NCBI GenBank assembly: GCA_026418175.1
Contig: JAOABX010000012.1
Location: forward strand, 24,888 to 88,887
Direction: 5' to 3'
Source of the DNA: Flavobacteriales bacterium
Lineage (GTDB): Bacteria; Bacteroidota; Bacteroidia; CAIKAF01
Length of the DNA: 64,000 nt
Positions 1 through 9,456 of the stretch are shown piece by piece. The notes below the pieces were generated by a model. It was not told where the DNA came from. It searched no databases and was given only the letters and a program-made list of their open reading frames with translations. A program made the translations under genes and the position numbers. Numbering within the stretch: position 1 is the stretch's first letter; every line of letters begins with the position of its first letter.

Positions 1-1
1 T

Positions 2-592
2 AGTGTAAAAATTACACTTTTTGGTGTACCCACACATCCAGGTTTTGCTAAAGGGAAAATGCAACATTCTATGAAAATTGCTGCAGAAATTATCACCAGA
101 ATTCCGGTAGATAAAACCCCTGAAAAAACAGAAAAAAAAGAACCGTTTATTCACCCTACCTCCATTCAGGGTACTTTGGATAAAACCGAGATTAATTTTA
201 TTATTCGGGCATTTGATACAACAACCTTGCATGTGTTGGAAAATGAATTAAAGCAAATTACTGAAGATGTGATAAAAAAATATCCCCATGCAACATACAC
301 TTTTACGGTTACTGAACAATATAGAAACATGAAAGAAGTATTAGATACTTGCCCTCAAGTGGTTGAGTATGCCATAGAAGCTATTAAAAGAACCGGAGTA
401 ACTCCTGTTTTAAGCAGTATTCGTGGGGGTACAGATGGTAGCCGCTTAAGTTTTATGGGACTTCCTTGCCCAAATATTTTTGCAGGCGAACATGCTTTTC
501 ACAGCAAGCAGGAATGGGTAAGCATTCAAGATATGCAAAAAGCAGTACAAACCATTGTGCATTTATGTAAAATTTGGGAAGAAAAAAGCTAG
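2..592 (+). CDS. pepT: Peptidase T (tripeptide aminopeptidase), 5' end outside window
   Basis: The frame is open from the first bases, so the N-terminal half with the first metal ligands lies outside the window; 196 residues remain of a family that is usually about 410. The visible part begins in the dimerisation (lid) domain (THPGFAKGKM near visible residues 11-20) and ends with the catalytic segment GGTDGSRLSFMGLPCPN, followed by a HSKQEW motif whose His is the last zinc ligand in M20 peptidases. PepT is a cytoplasmic zinc exopeptidase releasing the N-terminal residue of tripeptides. The stop (590-592) is 7 nt before the next start, so the TonB receptor gene may be cotranscribed. The pepT assignment rests on the C-terminal motif block; other M20 subfamilies differ there. 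Confidence 0.9.
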   Translation, partial: SVKITLFGVPTHPGFAKGKMQHSMKIAAEIITRIPVDKTPEKTEKKEPFIHPTSIQGTLDKTEINFIIRAFDTTTLHVLENELKQITEDVIKKYPHATYTFTVTEQYRNMKEVLDTCPQVVEYAIEAIKRTGVTPVLSSIRGGTDGSRLSFMGLPCPNIFAGEHAFHSKQEWVSIQDMQKAVQTIVHLCKIWEEKS

Positions 593-599
593 AATTGAA

Positions 600-2990
600 A
601 TGAAACCTTTATTATTTGGACTTTGTATTTCAATTTTTTCGGTGTTACATGCACAGTATGCAGTGCTTGATAAGTACACCTTACAACCGTTAGAGCATGT
701 ATCTTTAGTTAATAATAAAAAAGATATTTTATACACCAATGAAAAAGGGAAATTTGATTCATCAACTTTACAGGATGGTGATACAATAACATGCTATCTC
801 CTGGGATATGAAAAACAGGTAATCATCTGGCCTCCATTAGATAAAAATATTTATTTACAACCTGTTTACTTTCCATTGAATCAAGTAGTAATTTCTGCTT
901 CAAAATTTGAAGAAGAAAAAAAAGATATACCTTTTCAGATTGAAGTAATAAAAACCCAAGACATTTTCTTTCATAACCCACAAACCAGTGCAGATATGCT
1001 GCAGCAAACCGGAGCTGTTTTTGTTCAGAAAAGTCAGATGGGAGGGGGTAGCCCTGTAATTCGTGGGTTTGAAGCCAGCCGGGTATTGATTGTAGTAGAT
1101 GGGATTCGAATGAACAATGCCATATTTCGCTCGGGACATTTACAAAATGTACTTCGAATTGACCCCTTAGCACTAGAACAAGCAGAGGTAGTATTTGGGC
1201 CATCATCAGTTATTTATGGAAGCGATGCCTTAGGAGGGATAATGCATTTTACTACACGAAAGATAAAATTTTCTACATCAGAACATCCATATGTTTCTGG
1301 CTTAGGAATGATACGACTTTCATCAGCTAACTTGGAAAAAACCATCCATGCACATGTAAATATTGCAGGAAAAAAATTGGGTTCATTTACATCTCTTTCA
1401 TTTTCTCATTTTGATGACTTACGCCAGGGGGCATGGCGAAGTCCCTTTGCTGATAGTTTGTGGATGCGAACTTTTTACGTAGAACGTTTTAACGGGAAAG
1501 ATAGCATGGTGCTTAATCCCAACCCCAACTTGCAACGGCAATCGGGATATTACCAGTACGATATTCTTCAAAAATTCAGTTATAAGTCGAATGAAAAAAA
1601 CCTACATACATGGAATATCCAATTCAGTAATACCGGCAATGTATACCGCTACGACCGATTAACCGAAATTACAAACGCACAAAAACCCCGGTTTGCAGAA
1701 TGGTATTATGGTCCTGAACAACGCTTCCTTGCCTCCTACCAATGGCAACGCTTTAAATCAACCTGGTTTGATCAATCCAATCTTACGATTGCATTTCAGC
1801 GTGTTGAAGAAAGCAGGCATTCCCGCCGGTTTAATCAAACAAATCGAAGATCGCAAATTGAACAAGTGTACATAGGTACTCTTAACTGGGATGTTGCTAA
1901 ACAAATTAAAACACATGAAATACGTTTTGGGGTAGAGTGTGGATACAATTTTGTTTTCTCCCGGGCATTTTTTACAAATGTAGATGACGATACGAAAACG
2001 CCTGCTTCTACTCGCTATCCTGATGGAGGTTCACATTACACCCATGCTGCTTTATATTTTACAAACACGTGGGAAATATTTAAAGAAAAGCTATTGCTCA
2101 CTTTTGGCGGAAGATTAAATTATGTAGGCATTGAAGCCTCTTTTAAAGACACTACATTCTTTCCTTTCCCATTTAGCAAAGCCTCCCAACATCAACTAGC
2201 TGGAAGTGGAAATTTGGGATTGATATATTTTCCTTTCAAAAGACTTCGTGTTACTTTACTCACATCGAGCGGTTTTCGTTCTCCCAACGTAGATGATTTA
2301 GGAAAAGTATTTGATAGCAGCCCCGGTTTGCTTATAGTTCCAAACCCATCCATTAAGCCAGAATACTCTTTGAATGGAGAAATAGGAATATGGGCTTCGA
2401 TCTTGGATAAAGCATTTTTAGAAATTACCGGTTTTGCTTCATGGGTTCCTGGGCTTATTTCAGCTCAAGCCTTTCAACTCAATGGCCAAGATAGCGTTTT
2501 ATATGATGGGGTAATGAGCAAAGTATTGGCCAATCAAAATGCTAATAATGGTTTTATTACCGGTTTTTCTGCACAATGCAAAGCACCCATAAGCGATTTT
2601 CTTTCAATTACTTCAGGAATCTCTTATACTTACGGCAGATTACAAAACGATACCGCCTGGATTCCTTTAGATCATATTCCTCCTTTGTATGGAAGAACGG
2701 GCATCATGGTACATTTCAAAAAAATTCAATCTGAATTATATCTTCTATACAACGGATGGAAATATCTGAAAGATTATAGTCCCAATGGTGAAGACAATTT
2801 GCAGTATGCCACACCCTACGGTATGCCTGCCTGGTACACTTTGAATTTAAAAGCCTCATATCAAGTAAACCGCTGGGTAGGTATTATGATGGGGTTAGAA
2901 AATATCTTAGATATGAATTACCGTACATTCTCCTCTGGTATTAGCGCTCCCGGCAGAAACTTTATTATCTCAATCCGTTCCGGGTTTTAA
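600..2990 (+). CDS. TonB-dependent outer-membrane receptor
   Basis: The 796-residue product has a signal peptide (residues 1-19, cut before QYAVLD), then a short carboxypeptidase-regulatory-like beta-sandwich (about 20-95), a plug domain (about 105-225) with SPVIRGFEASRVLIVVDG, and a C-terminal 22-strand barrel ending in Phe, as the BAM signal requires. I chose ATG 600 because it opens the signal peptide; an upstream in-frame ATG (555) lies inside pepT. The RGF.SRVL..VDG.R.NN plug and the YRTFSSGISAPGRN ending resemble receptors of the haem/haemoglobin/transferrin group, so an iron or haem ligand is plausible, but the substrate cannot be read from sequence. No SusD partner is next to it, which argues against a glycan SusCD system. 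Confidence 0.93.
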   Translation: MKPLLFGLCISIFSVLHAQYAVLDKYTLQPLEHVSLVNNKKDILYTNEKGKFDSSTLQDGDTITCYLLGYEKQVIIWPPLDKNIYLQPVYFPLNQVVISASKFEEEKKDIPFQIEVIKTQDIFFHNPQTSADMLQQTGAVFVQKSQMGGGSPVIRGFEASRVLIVVDGIRMNNAIFRSGHLQNVLRIDPLALEQAEVVFGPSSVIYGSDALGGIMHFTTRKIKFSTSEHPYVSGLGMIRLSSANLEKTIHAHVNIAGKKLGSFTSLSFSHFDDLRQGAWRSPFADSLWMRTFYVERFNGKDSMVLNPNPNLQRQSGYYQYDILQKFSYKSNEKNLHTWNIQFSNTGNVYRYDRLTEITNAQKPRFAEWYYGPEQRFLASYQWQRFKSTWFDQSNLTIAFQRVEESRHSRRFNQTNRRSQIEQVYIGTLNWDVAKQIKTHEIRFGVECGYNFVFSRAFFTNVDDDTKTPASTRYPDGGSHYTHAALYFTNTWEIFKEKLLLTFGGRLNYVGIEASFKDTTFFPFPFSKASQHQLAGSGNLGLIYFPFKRLRVTLLTSSGFRSPNVDDLGKVFDSSPGLLIVPNPSIKPEYSLNGEIGIWASILDKAFLEITGFASWVPGLISAQAFQLNGQDSVLYDGVMSKVLANQNANNGFITGFSAQCKAPISDFLSITSGISYTYGRLQNDTAWIPLDHIPPLYGRTGIMVHFKKIQSELYLLYNGWKYLKDYSPNGEDNLQYATPYGMPAWYTLNLKASYQVNRWVGIMMGLENILDMNYRTFSSGISAPGRNFIISIRSGF

Positions 2991-3001
2991 ACTGCATATT
3001 G

Positions 3002-3832
3002 TTAGGCCTCTTTTTCTTTCATGCTTAACAAGGGAAGGAAGGTACGATGGGCCACCCGCTTGCTCATGCTTGTTTTGAATATACGTTCAAAGAATGAATA
3101 TCTTCTGGAGAGAACGGCTACAATATCCGGTTGAAAATCATACATAAAAATTTCCATTCCAGTATAAATACTTTCGCTGGTAATGACGTGAAACTGCATT
3201 TTTAATCCGTGAAAGTACTCCAATAATGCTTTCTTTTCTTTGATTTCATTTTCATCCATTACAGCATCATCGCTTACATGCACCAAATGCAATTCAGCTT
3301 CCAAAGCAATGCATAAATTTTTAAGCACACGTAGCGAATCTTTTATTTCTAAGGTTTTAAGATCTGCAAAAAAAGCAAAAGATTCGGGTTTACGATATGT
3401 GGTTTTTCCAGGAATTACTAATACAGGATATTCAGAATGATCCAAGGTTGCAGCAGAAACTGTTCCAAATAAAAATTCTCCAATGCCCGATGCCCCTTTT
3501 GTACCCATAATAATAAGATCGGGTTTTATTTTATCGGCATAATTTCTAATTGCAGTAACAGCATCATCTACTTCGGAATGAACATGAATTGTAAAGCCTT
3601 TAGCTTCTTCCCACGATTCTACTTTTTGTTTATAATCAGCCATTAGTTTTTGTGAATCTTCCAATAAAAGGGTAGTAACCGGAACAAATGTATCTCCGGG
3701 ATTTACAGGAACTGAGGTTGCATTAAGTAAATATATTTCAGATAAACCAATTGAACGGCTTAGCTGTAGTGCATATTTCAATGCGGTTTCCGCGTTTTCG
3801 CTTAAGTCGGTGGGCACTAATATTCTTTCCAT
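3002..3832 (-). CDS. Tandem universal stress protein (two UspA domains)
   Basis: The 276-residue cytoplasmic protein has two UspA folds, about residues 1-142 and 150-276. The first has the complete ATP-binding signature G-x2-G-x9-G-T (GTKG, then GT nine residues later); the second lacks it, so only the first half is expected to bind nucleotide. Tandem Usp proteins of this size are common in Bacteroidota and are linked to general stress adaptation; the precise role is unknown. The gene ends convergently against the TonB receptor with an 11-nt gap (2990 to 3002) and no obvious terminator hairpin. Confidence 0.9.
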   Translation of the reverse strand: MERILVPTDLSENAETALKYALQLSRSIGLSEIYLLNATSVPVNPGDTFVPVTTLLLEDSQKLMADYKQKVESWEEAKGFTIHVHSEVDDAVTAIRNYADKIKPDLIIMGTKGASGIGEFLFGTVSAATLDHSEYPVLVIPGKTTYRKPESFAFFADLKTLEIKDSLRVLKNLCIALEAELHLVHVSDDAVMDENEIKEKKALLEYFHGLKMQFHVITSESIYTGMEIFMYDFQPDIVAVLSRRYSFFERIFKTSMSKRVAHRTFLPLLSMKEKEA

Positions 3833-3906
3833 ACCATCAATTTTTTACAAATGAATGATAGAAAGTTAGGAAAAAACATGATAAATATCAGTATTCCAAA
3901 AATTCT

Positions 3907-4281
3907 TTATTCATAAAAGAAACGTCGGCCAAACCATACCCCAAGCTGAGAGCAGAATAATAATACAACTACGGCCAATATCATAAAAAAAGGCTCCAGT
4001 AGATCGGGGTGCAATATAAATGGCACTAAAGTAATCAATGCATTAGCAGGAGCTGCCCGGCGAAGCGTTTTAAGCGGCAAGCCTGCCACTGACCAAAAAT
4101 AGCCTGCTGCAGACGACATTAAGGTGGTGAAAAATATATGGCCAAAAATAATCAGCGAAATATCTCCATCGTAAGGATCTACTTGCATCCAGGGGTTTAA
4201 TACAAAACCCATAATAAACAAATAAATTAAATTCGATATTACCACCCCTGAAAAAAACAAAGCACGTTCTGAAGCTGCCAT
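3907..4281 (-). CDS. Small integral membrane protein, unknown function
   Basis: The 124-residue hydrophobic product appears to have four membrane segments (about 5-28, 42-62, 76-92, 97-115) and ends in a charged tail. I chose ATG 4281, two bases after the stop of the upstream gene; a TTG six bases earlier is the alternative. The tight spacing to the 117-residue gene upstream implies an operon. No family is recognised and no catalytic motif is visible. Confidence 0.7.
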   Translation of the reverse strand: MAASERALFFSGVVISNLIYLFIMGFVLNPWMQVDPYDGDISLIIFGHIFFTTLMSSAAGYFWSVAGLPLKTLRRAAPANALITLVPFILHPDLLEPFFMILAVVVLLFCSQLGVWFGRRFFYE

Positions 4282-4283
4282 AA

Positions 4284-4637
4284 TCAATACGGAATAAAAA
4301 TAAAATTGGCCCGGCCATCACCAGGTACTACAAATAAACACATTTGTTCAGCCGCAGGTTTATACGTTGCAATAAACTGTTTGGCTTTCTCAATCTGTAT
4401 TATGCCGGCTTTTATCAAATCTTCAGCAGTGGTAGCACTTACAGACCATTCGGTATCCAGCTCTTCTGCATTCAAAATCAGCTCGCCTAATGGCACTGGA
4501 ATTTTATGCATAATAAAAACCGGATAATCGGATACTCCATCCTGTATTATTGTTTCACTGGCTTCTCGAATAGAATCTTTGTAGAGTTTTAAATCTCTTT
4601 CCAAGCTTTCGAGATAATCTGGCTTCTCCATAAGCAT
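4284..4637 (-). CDS. Conserved-looking hypothetical protein (117 aa)
   Basis: This is a soluble, acidic protein of 117 residues without signal peptide or membrane segment. The N-terminal third (about 5-30) looks helical and charged; the rest alternates like a small alpha/beta domain and ends in a hydrophobic strand (residues 104-117). It is translated just ahead of the small membrane protein at 3907-4281, and a TAGCTTTG promoter element lies about 25 bases upstream of its start. I do not recognise the family. A second ATG six bases downstream is equally possible. Confidence 0.7.
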   Translation of the reverse strand: MLMEKPDYLESLERDLKLYKDSIREASETIIQDGVSDYPVFIMHKIPVPLGELILNAEELDTEWSVSATTAEDLIKAGIIQIEKAKQFIATYKPAAEQMCLFVVPGDGRANFIFIPY

Positions 4638-4659
4638 AAACTTGCTGTAATCTAAACAG

Positions 4660-4667
4660 CAAAGCTA
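4660..4667 (-). promoter_or_regulatory. TAnnTTTG -7 element upstream of the 4637 gene
   Basis: TAGCTTTG on the minus strand matches the Bacteroidota -7 consensus exactly and sits 22 bases before the ATG. No clear -33 TTTG was found at the expected spacing. Confidence 0.5.
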
Positions 4668-4695
4668 CAAGGATTTTGACAAAACCTGATAAAAG

Positions 4696-5661
4696 TTAGT
4701 TGGACTCAATAATTTGAAATAACTCATCCAACTTTGGAGTAAGAATAATTTCTGTACGGCGATTTTTAGCCCGATTATCGGGGGTATCGTTATTTACCAA
4801 CGGCAGATATTCACTTCTTCCTGCAGCAGTAATTCTGGAAGGTTCAATACGAGCACTTCCCAAAATGATTTTTGTTACGGCCGTAGCTCTACTTACACTT
4901 AAATCCCAATTATCTTTATTACAGCCGGTACCACGCAGAGGAACATTGTCTGTGTGACCTTCTACCATCACATTAATATCTTTTTCTTTTTCAAGCACTT
5001 TGGCCAATTCTTTCAAGGCATCTTTTCCTCGCTGATCTACTTCTGAACTTCCCGATGCAAATAATAATTTTTCAGACATTGAAACATAAACCTTTCCGTT
5101 TTTCACCTCCACAGTAAGTCCACTATCCTTAAATCCTTTTAACGCTTCAGCTACTTTATTTTTAAGTGCCTGTACCTGTGCATCTTTTTCGGCTAACTTT
5201 CGCTCCAATTCTTCCAATCGTTTGCTTTTTTCTTCTAACGTTTTCTGCATCAGGTTCAGTTCATCTTCTCTGTTTTGAAGTTTTGCCTGTGCATCGCGAA
5301 GTTCGCTCAAAATACGTTTTGTTTCTGTTTCGCTACCACTCAACAGTTTGCGGTAATTGTCTTCTAACATCCTATTTAACTCCACTAATTCAGCATTTTT
5401 GCCTTTCAAATAACGTAATTGTGTACCCATTTCGGTAGTATCCTGTATTAAACCGTTACGCTGCGACGTAAGCAAAGCATTCTCAGTGCGAGCCTCAGCA
5501 AGCCATCCTTCTAAATTAAGTGCCAGTGTGCGTAAACTGTCGTATTCTTTTTTTAGTTTATTTTTCTGTGCTTCCAGCTCGTTATAACGCTTAGATGTTA
5601 CGCAACCCGAAAAAATAATTCCCAGCAAACCGAAATAAAGAAAAAGATGATGAATTTTCAT
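4696..5661 (-). CDS. OmpA-family peptidoglycan-binding lipoprotein with coiled coil
   Basis: The 321-residue product has a lipoprotein signal peptide with lipobox ending at Cys20 (IIFSGC), a long coiled coil (about 25-175, rich in Glu, Lys and Leu) and a C-terminal OmpA domain (about 195-315). The OmpA domain carries the peptidoglycan-binding signatures GHTDN, NWDLSVSRA and NRRTEI. It probably tethers the outer membrane to the cell wall through a rod-like spacer. A second copy of the same architecture lies at 20821-21606, with near-identical core motifs (VYVSMSEKLLF, NWDLSV.RAT, NRRTEI), so the two are paralogues. A TACCTTTG promoter element lies just upstream. Confidence 0.92.
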   Translation of the reverse strand: MKIHHLFLYFGLLGIIFSGCVTSKRYNELEAQKNKLKKEYDSLRTLALNLEGWLAEARTENALLTSQRNGLIQDTTEMGTQLRYLKGKNAELVELNRMLEDNYRKLLSGSETETKRILSELRDAQAKLQNREDELNLMQKTLEEKSKRLEELERKLAEKDAQVQALKNKVAEALKGFKDSGLTVEVKNGKVYVSMSEKLLFASGSSEVDQRGKDALKELAKVLEKEKDINVMVEGHTDNVPLRGTGCNKDNWDLSVSRATAVTKIILGSARIEPSRITAAGRSEYLPLVNNDTPDNRAKNRRTEIILTPKLDELFQIIESN

Positions 5662-5675
5662 ATGCTATTTTATTT

Positions 5676-5683
5676 CAAAGGTA
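5676..5683 (-). promoter_or_regulatory. TAnnTTTG -7 element of the OmpA lipoprotein gene
   Basis: TACCTTTG on the minus strand, 14 bases before the ATG, matches the Bacteroidota -7 consensus; this implies a very short leader. Confidence 0.5.
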
Positions 5684-5766
5684 ACGGGCTATTGAGCCAG
5701 AAAGCCTTTTTAATAAAGCAACTTTTTAACACTCCCCTGCGTATAAATTGAAAATTTTATGTAAAC

Positions 5767-6474
5767 ATGAAATCGCTCAGTAAAACTTGGCTTACCGACC
5801 CGCTTATTGATGCCGAATACAAGAGTTATGTATTACTTGATTACCTGAAAAATACGCAAGCCGCTTTTGAAAAATTACATTTATTTCCATCACTTTCAGA
5901 ACTAATTGAACATTATAGAGAATTACTGGCTCTTAAAGATTCCAGCGATATGGTTCGCGATTTGTTTCCAAAACAACTTGTAAGTATTAACTGGAAAGAT
6001 AAACAACTTACTTATGAGCAACTCATTAACGATATTTCATTGATGGAAGAAATTATCAATACGCTTGAATTTTCAATTCCAAAACTAAAAGAACAAATAG
6101 AGGCTGGTAAAGAAATTTATGATGAAGCAGAATCTACCATCTACATGAATATCATAGGGCTAATGCCTCTGAAAACTGACGAAGGATATATGCTAATTAA
6201 TACAGGCAAAGAAGTACTGGCATACCAATATCAAGTAACATTGTATGAACAAAGCGAAACAAGGTACAAAGGGCTTCGAACAATACTAATCCAAAATTAT
6301 CCGTGGAATATATCAACAACCTATGTATCAATAAAACATGAACTAATCAAGCAAAACAATACGCTTCCTAATCCTGCCACTTTTGCATTTGAATGCAAGA
6401 AAAAGCTACCCCTCATGGAATGTTATTTACCCATTGCTCGCAGAATGTTATTGCAACAACTGTATGTACAATAA
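5767..6474 (+). CDS. Hypothetical protein (235 aa), no recognised domain
   Basis: This is a soluble protein without signal peptide or membrane segment; the ATG at 5767 follows a short AT-rich leader. The middle (about 75-125) is strongly helical with a Glu/Lys-rich stretch that could form a coiled coil. The C-terminal part contains a CKKKLPLMECYLPIARR segment with two Cys. It stands alone between an OmpA gene (divergent) and purH (convergent, 41 bases away). I cannot assign a function. Confidence 0.75.
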   Translation: MKSLSKTWLTDPLIDAEYKSYVLLDYLKNTQAAFEKLHLFPSLSELIEHYRELLALKDSSDMVRDLFPKQLVSINWKDKQLTYEQLINDISLMEEIINTLEFSIPKLKEQIEAGKEIYDEAESTIYMNIIGLMPLKTDEGYMLINTGKEVLAYQYQVTLYEQSETRYKGLRTILIQNYPWNISTTYVSIKHELIKQNNTLPNPATFAFECKKKLPLMECYLPIARRMLLQQLYVQ

Positions 6475-6515
6475 GTTATTGTTGATTTTTTATCATTAAA
6501 AATGGTATCTTCACA

Positions 6516-8036
6516 TTAATGCCTGAAATGGCGCACACCGGTCATCACCATGGCTTGCCCCGCCGCATTGGCTGCATCAATTGAATCCTGATCTTTGATA
6601 CTTCCGCCGGGCTGGGCAATGGCCGTTATGCCTGCATCCCTGGCAATAGTTACACAATCTGGAAATGGGAAGAATGCATCGGATGCCATAACTGCGCCTT
6701 TTAAAACAAAATTGAATTCTGTTGCTTTTTTAATGGCATGTTGCAAAGCATCTACTCTGGAAGTCATACCGCAACCCATTCCGATAAGTTGCTTATTTTT
6801 TACAATAGCAATTCCGTTTGATTTAAGATGCTTCACTGCTTTGATAGCAAACTCCAAATCCGTGAGTTCATCAGGAGTGGGTTTACGTTCTGTAACTACC
6901 CGAAAAACTTCGCGGGTTTCAACGGTCAAATCCGCGTCTTGTACTACTACACCATTCAAAAGATTTTTGAACGTTTTATCACGAGAAATTTCCTTTTTTA
7001 ATCGAAGTAAGATGCGATTCTTTTTCTGTTTTAGTAATTCAAGTGCTTCCGGTTCAAAATCAGGAGCCACTAAGATTTCGAAAAACAGGGAATGCATGGA
7101 TTCAGCTGTTTTGATATCTATGGTGCGATTAACCGCAATTACCCCCCCAAAAGCAGATACCGGATCGCCTGCTAATGCAGCTTTATACGCCTCACAAATG
7201 CTTTTTCTGGATGCTAATCCGCACGAATTTGTATGTTTAATAATTGCTGCTGTAGGTTCTCCGAATTCATCAATCAACTGTAAAGCAGCATCTACGTCCA
7301 CCAGGTTATTATATGAAAGCTCTTTCCCATTTAATACTTCAAATATACTATCAAGGTCGCCATAAAAAACTGCCCGTTGGTGTGGATTTTCTCCGTAACG
7401 CAGCGTACGCGATGGGAGATGCGCAAACAACGCAGCCTGATCATTTCCAGCAAACCACTGATGAATCAAACTATCATAATAGGAGCTGATATGAAATGCC
7501 CGAGTTGCAAAAGCCCGGCGGTCATCCAGGTCGGTTTCTCCTTGTTTTTCTTCAAGTAATTTCAACAATGGCTCATAATCATTCACTGAGGAAACAATGA
7601 GTGTATGTTCAAAATTTTTGGCTGCTGCCCGAATCAGAGAAATTCCACCAATATCAATTTTTTCAATGATATCTTTTTCATTTTTCCCTGATTTAACGGT
7701 TTCTTCAAACGGATACAAATCTACAATTACCAAATCAATAGACGGTATAGCATATTGTTGTTTTTCTTGCAAGTCAGTAACATGATCTCTACGATATAAT
7801 ATTCCACCAAATATTTTGGGATGCAATGTTTTTACGCGCCCTCCAAAAATGGAAGGATACTCTGTAAGTGATTCTACCGGCAAAGCCTTAAAACCTAAGC
7901 TTTCAATAAATGCCTGGGTACCACCGGTAGAGATAAACGAAACCCCACAGGCATGTAGTTTGCGAAGTACCGGTTCGAGCCCATTTTTATTGAAAACAGA
8001 TACCAGGGCTGTTTGAATTTTAATGCGTGAACTCAT
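6516..8036 (-). CDS. purH: Bifunctional AICAR transformylase / IMP cyclohydrolase
   Basis: The product performs the last two steps of IMP synthesis: formylation of AICAR with 10-formyl-THF, then cyclisation of FAICAR. The 506 residues fit the family. The N-terminal methylglyoxal-synthase-like cyclohydrolase domain (about 1-145) contains GRVKTLHPKIFGG and IDIGG. The transformylase domain follows with YGENPHQ (214-220), the catalytic Lys267-His268 in KHTNSCG, SAFGGVIAVNR and the terminal GVRHF. Cytoplasmic. The gene is monocistronic as far as visible; purE lies elsewhere in the window, so purine genes are dispersed. Confidence 0.98.
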   Translation of the reverse strand: MSSRIKIQTALVSVFNKNGLEPVLRKLHACGVSFISTGGTQAFIESLGFKALPVESLTEYPSIFGGRVKTLHPKIFGGILYRRDHVTDLQEKQQYAIPSIDLVIVDLYPFEETVKSGKNEKDIIEKIDIGGISLIRAAAKNFEHTLIVSSVNDYEPLLKLLEEKQGETDLDDRRAFATRAFHISSYYDSLIHQWFAGNDQAALFAHLPSRTLRYGENPHQRAVFYGDLDSIFEVLNGKELSYNNLVDVDAALQLIDEFGEPTAAIIKHTNSCGLASRKSICEAYKAALAGDPVSAFGGVIAVNRTIDIKTAESMHSLFFEILVAPDFEPEALELLKQKKNRILLRLKKEISRDKTFKNLLNGVVVQDADLTVETREVFRVVTERKPTPDELTDLEFAIKAVKHLKSNGIAIVKNKQLIGMGCGMTSRVDALQHAIKKATEFNFVLKGAVMASDAFFPFPDCVTIARDAGITAIAQPGGSIKDQDSIDAANAAGQAMVMTGVRHFRH

Positions 8037-8160
8037 TTAGTATTTATTAAGTATTATATACAACTAATTATCAATTAGATAAAAAATTAATAGTAAAAGT
8101 CCAAAGTTGCTAAAATTCTGGTAAGAGAAATGGATTATTTTTACACCAGATATCAACAGC

Positions 8161-9405
8161 ATGCTTTACCTGAAACTAATATGGGAAAGTGCAGCTTTTG
8201 CGTTGGGCTCTCTTATCGCTAATAAGCTACGTACGATGCTTTCGCTGCTTGGGGTTGTTATAGGAATTTTTGTAATCATTTTGATTTTAGCTGCTGTTGA
8301 TTCATTGAAAAAGGATGTAAATGATAGTATATCTTCGTTAGGCGATGATGTAGTTTTTATTCACAAATGGCCTTGGGAAGGAGGATTTGACTACCCGTGG
8401 TGGAAATATATGCTTCGTCCACAACCCGAAATTGAAGAAATGGATGATATTGCTAAGCGCAGTGAACTGGCAGAGGTTGTATCGTATCGAACTGTAACCA
8501 ATCGCTCAGTAAAATATATGAATAACACCATCCCTTCGGCTGAAATTAATGGCGTTGGAGATCATTACGATAAGACCAGCACCATTGAAATTAGCAGCGG
8601 ACGGTACTTTACTGAAACAGAAATCAGGGCTGGAAGAAATGTAGCCATTTTAGGCCATGATATTGCACAAGGATTATTTGATAATGAAGATCCAATTGGA
8701 AAAAATATCAAGATTAAAGGAAGAAATTTTGAAGTAGTGGGTATTTTGCAAAAAGAAGGCGAAAGCTTATTAGGCACAGGTGCCGACGAAAGAATTTATG
8801 TACCATTTGTAGCAATGCGCTCGTTAGTGGATTTAAATAATTGGCGGGTACATAAAGAGATTATCATTAAAGCCAAACCTGGTATTTCCAATGCTGAATT
8901 AAAAGATGAATTAACAGGGATAATGCGTTCCATCCGAAAACTAAAGCCCATCGAAGAAGATAATTTCTCGCTTAATGAAGCCAGCATCCTGGCAAATGAA
9001 ACCGCAGGAATCACCAGTATTCTGAATATAGTAGGTTGGGTAATTGGCTTACTGGCCATTTTTGTTGGCGGATTTGGCATTTCAAACATCATGTTTGTTT
9101 CTGTGAAAGAACGAACTAACCTGATAGGAATACAAAAAGCACTGGGTGCAAGAAAATCGTTTATTCTTCTTCAGTTTTTAGTTGAATCACTGGTGCTTTC
9201 GTTAATTGGGGGAGTATTGGGTTTATTGCTGGTATTCTTCACTTCGCTAGCCGTTCAAGCAGTATCTACCTTCAATCTTTCCCTTTCTGCTAGTAATGTG
9301 ATGGTAGGAATCATAATTTCGGGCATTGTAGGATTAATTTCAGGAATTGTACCGGCATGGTCTGCAGCACAGCTTGATCCGGTAGAAGCCATTCGTTCAA
9401 AATAA
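8161..9405 (+). CDS. MacB/FtsX-like ABC transporter permease
   Basis: The 414-residue membrane protein has one N-terminal membrane helix (about 15-45), a large periplasmic MacB_PCD domain (about 46-280) and a C-terminal FtsX domain with three helices (about 285-310, 335-365, 380-405). It includes the cytoplasmic motif GIQKALGARKSFIL that contacts the ATPase. This mechanotransmission-type permease needs a separate ATPase, and none is adjacent; an FtsE/LolD-type ATPase lies at 26639 but is unlinked. The substrate could be a macrolide, lipoprotein or other envelope molecule. The length is that of MacB-type permeases, not of FtsX (about 300). Confidence 0.88.
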   Translation: MLYLKLIWESAAFALGSLIANKLRTMLSLLGVVIGIFVIILILAAVDSLKKDVNDSISSLGDDVVFIHKWPWEGGFDYPWWKYMLRPQPEIEEMDDIAKRSELAEVVSYRTVTNRSVKYMNNTIPSAEINGVGDHYDKTSTIEISSGRYFTETEIRAGRNVAILGHDIAQGLFDNEDPIGKNIKIKGRNFEVVGILQKEGESLLGTGADERIYVPFVAMRSLVDLNNWRVHKEIIIKAKPGISNAELKDELTGIMRSIRKLKPIEEDNFSLNEASILANETAGITSILNIVGWVIGLLAIFVGGFGISNIMFVSVKERTNLIGIQKALGARKSFILLQFLVESLVLSLIGGVLGLLLVFFTSLAVQAVSTFNLSLSASNVMVGIIISGIVGLISGIVPAWSAAQLDPVEAIRSK

Positions 9406-9426
9406 CTCAGTATTCTAAAGAATTTC

Positions 9427-9434
9427 TATTTTTG
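9427..9434 (+). promoter_or_regulatory. TAnnTTTG -7 element of the DUF3098-uppP-truB operon
   Basis: TATTTTTG, 22 bases before the DUF3098 start, matches the -7 consensus. It suggests this operon is transcribed independently of the preceding permease gene. Confidence 0.5.
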
Positions 9435-9456
9435 TGAAATAAGAAAACTTGGCACT

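Noticed and set aside
6595-7365. A 256-codon frame antisense to purH
   Set aside because: It is the reverse-strand shadow of a conserved gene; rich in Ser, Thr and Ala without domain features.
8161-9405. FtsX as partner of the FtsE at 26639
   Set aside because: The permease is about 100 residues too long and has the large MacB-type periplasmic domain; the genes are also 17 kb apart.
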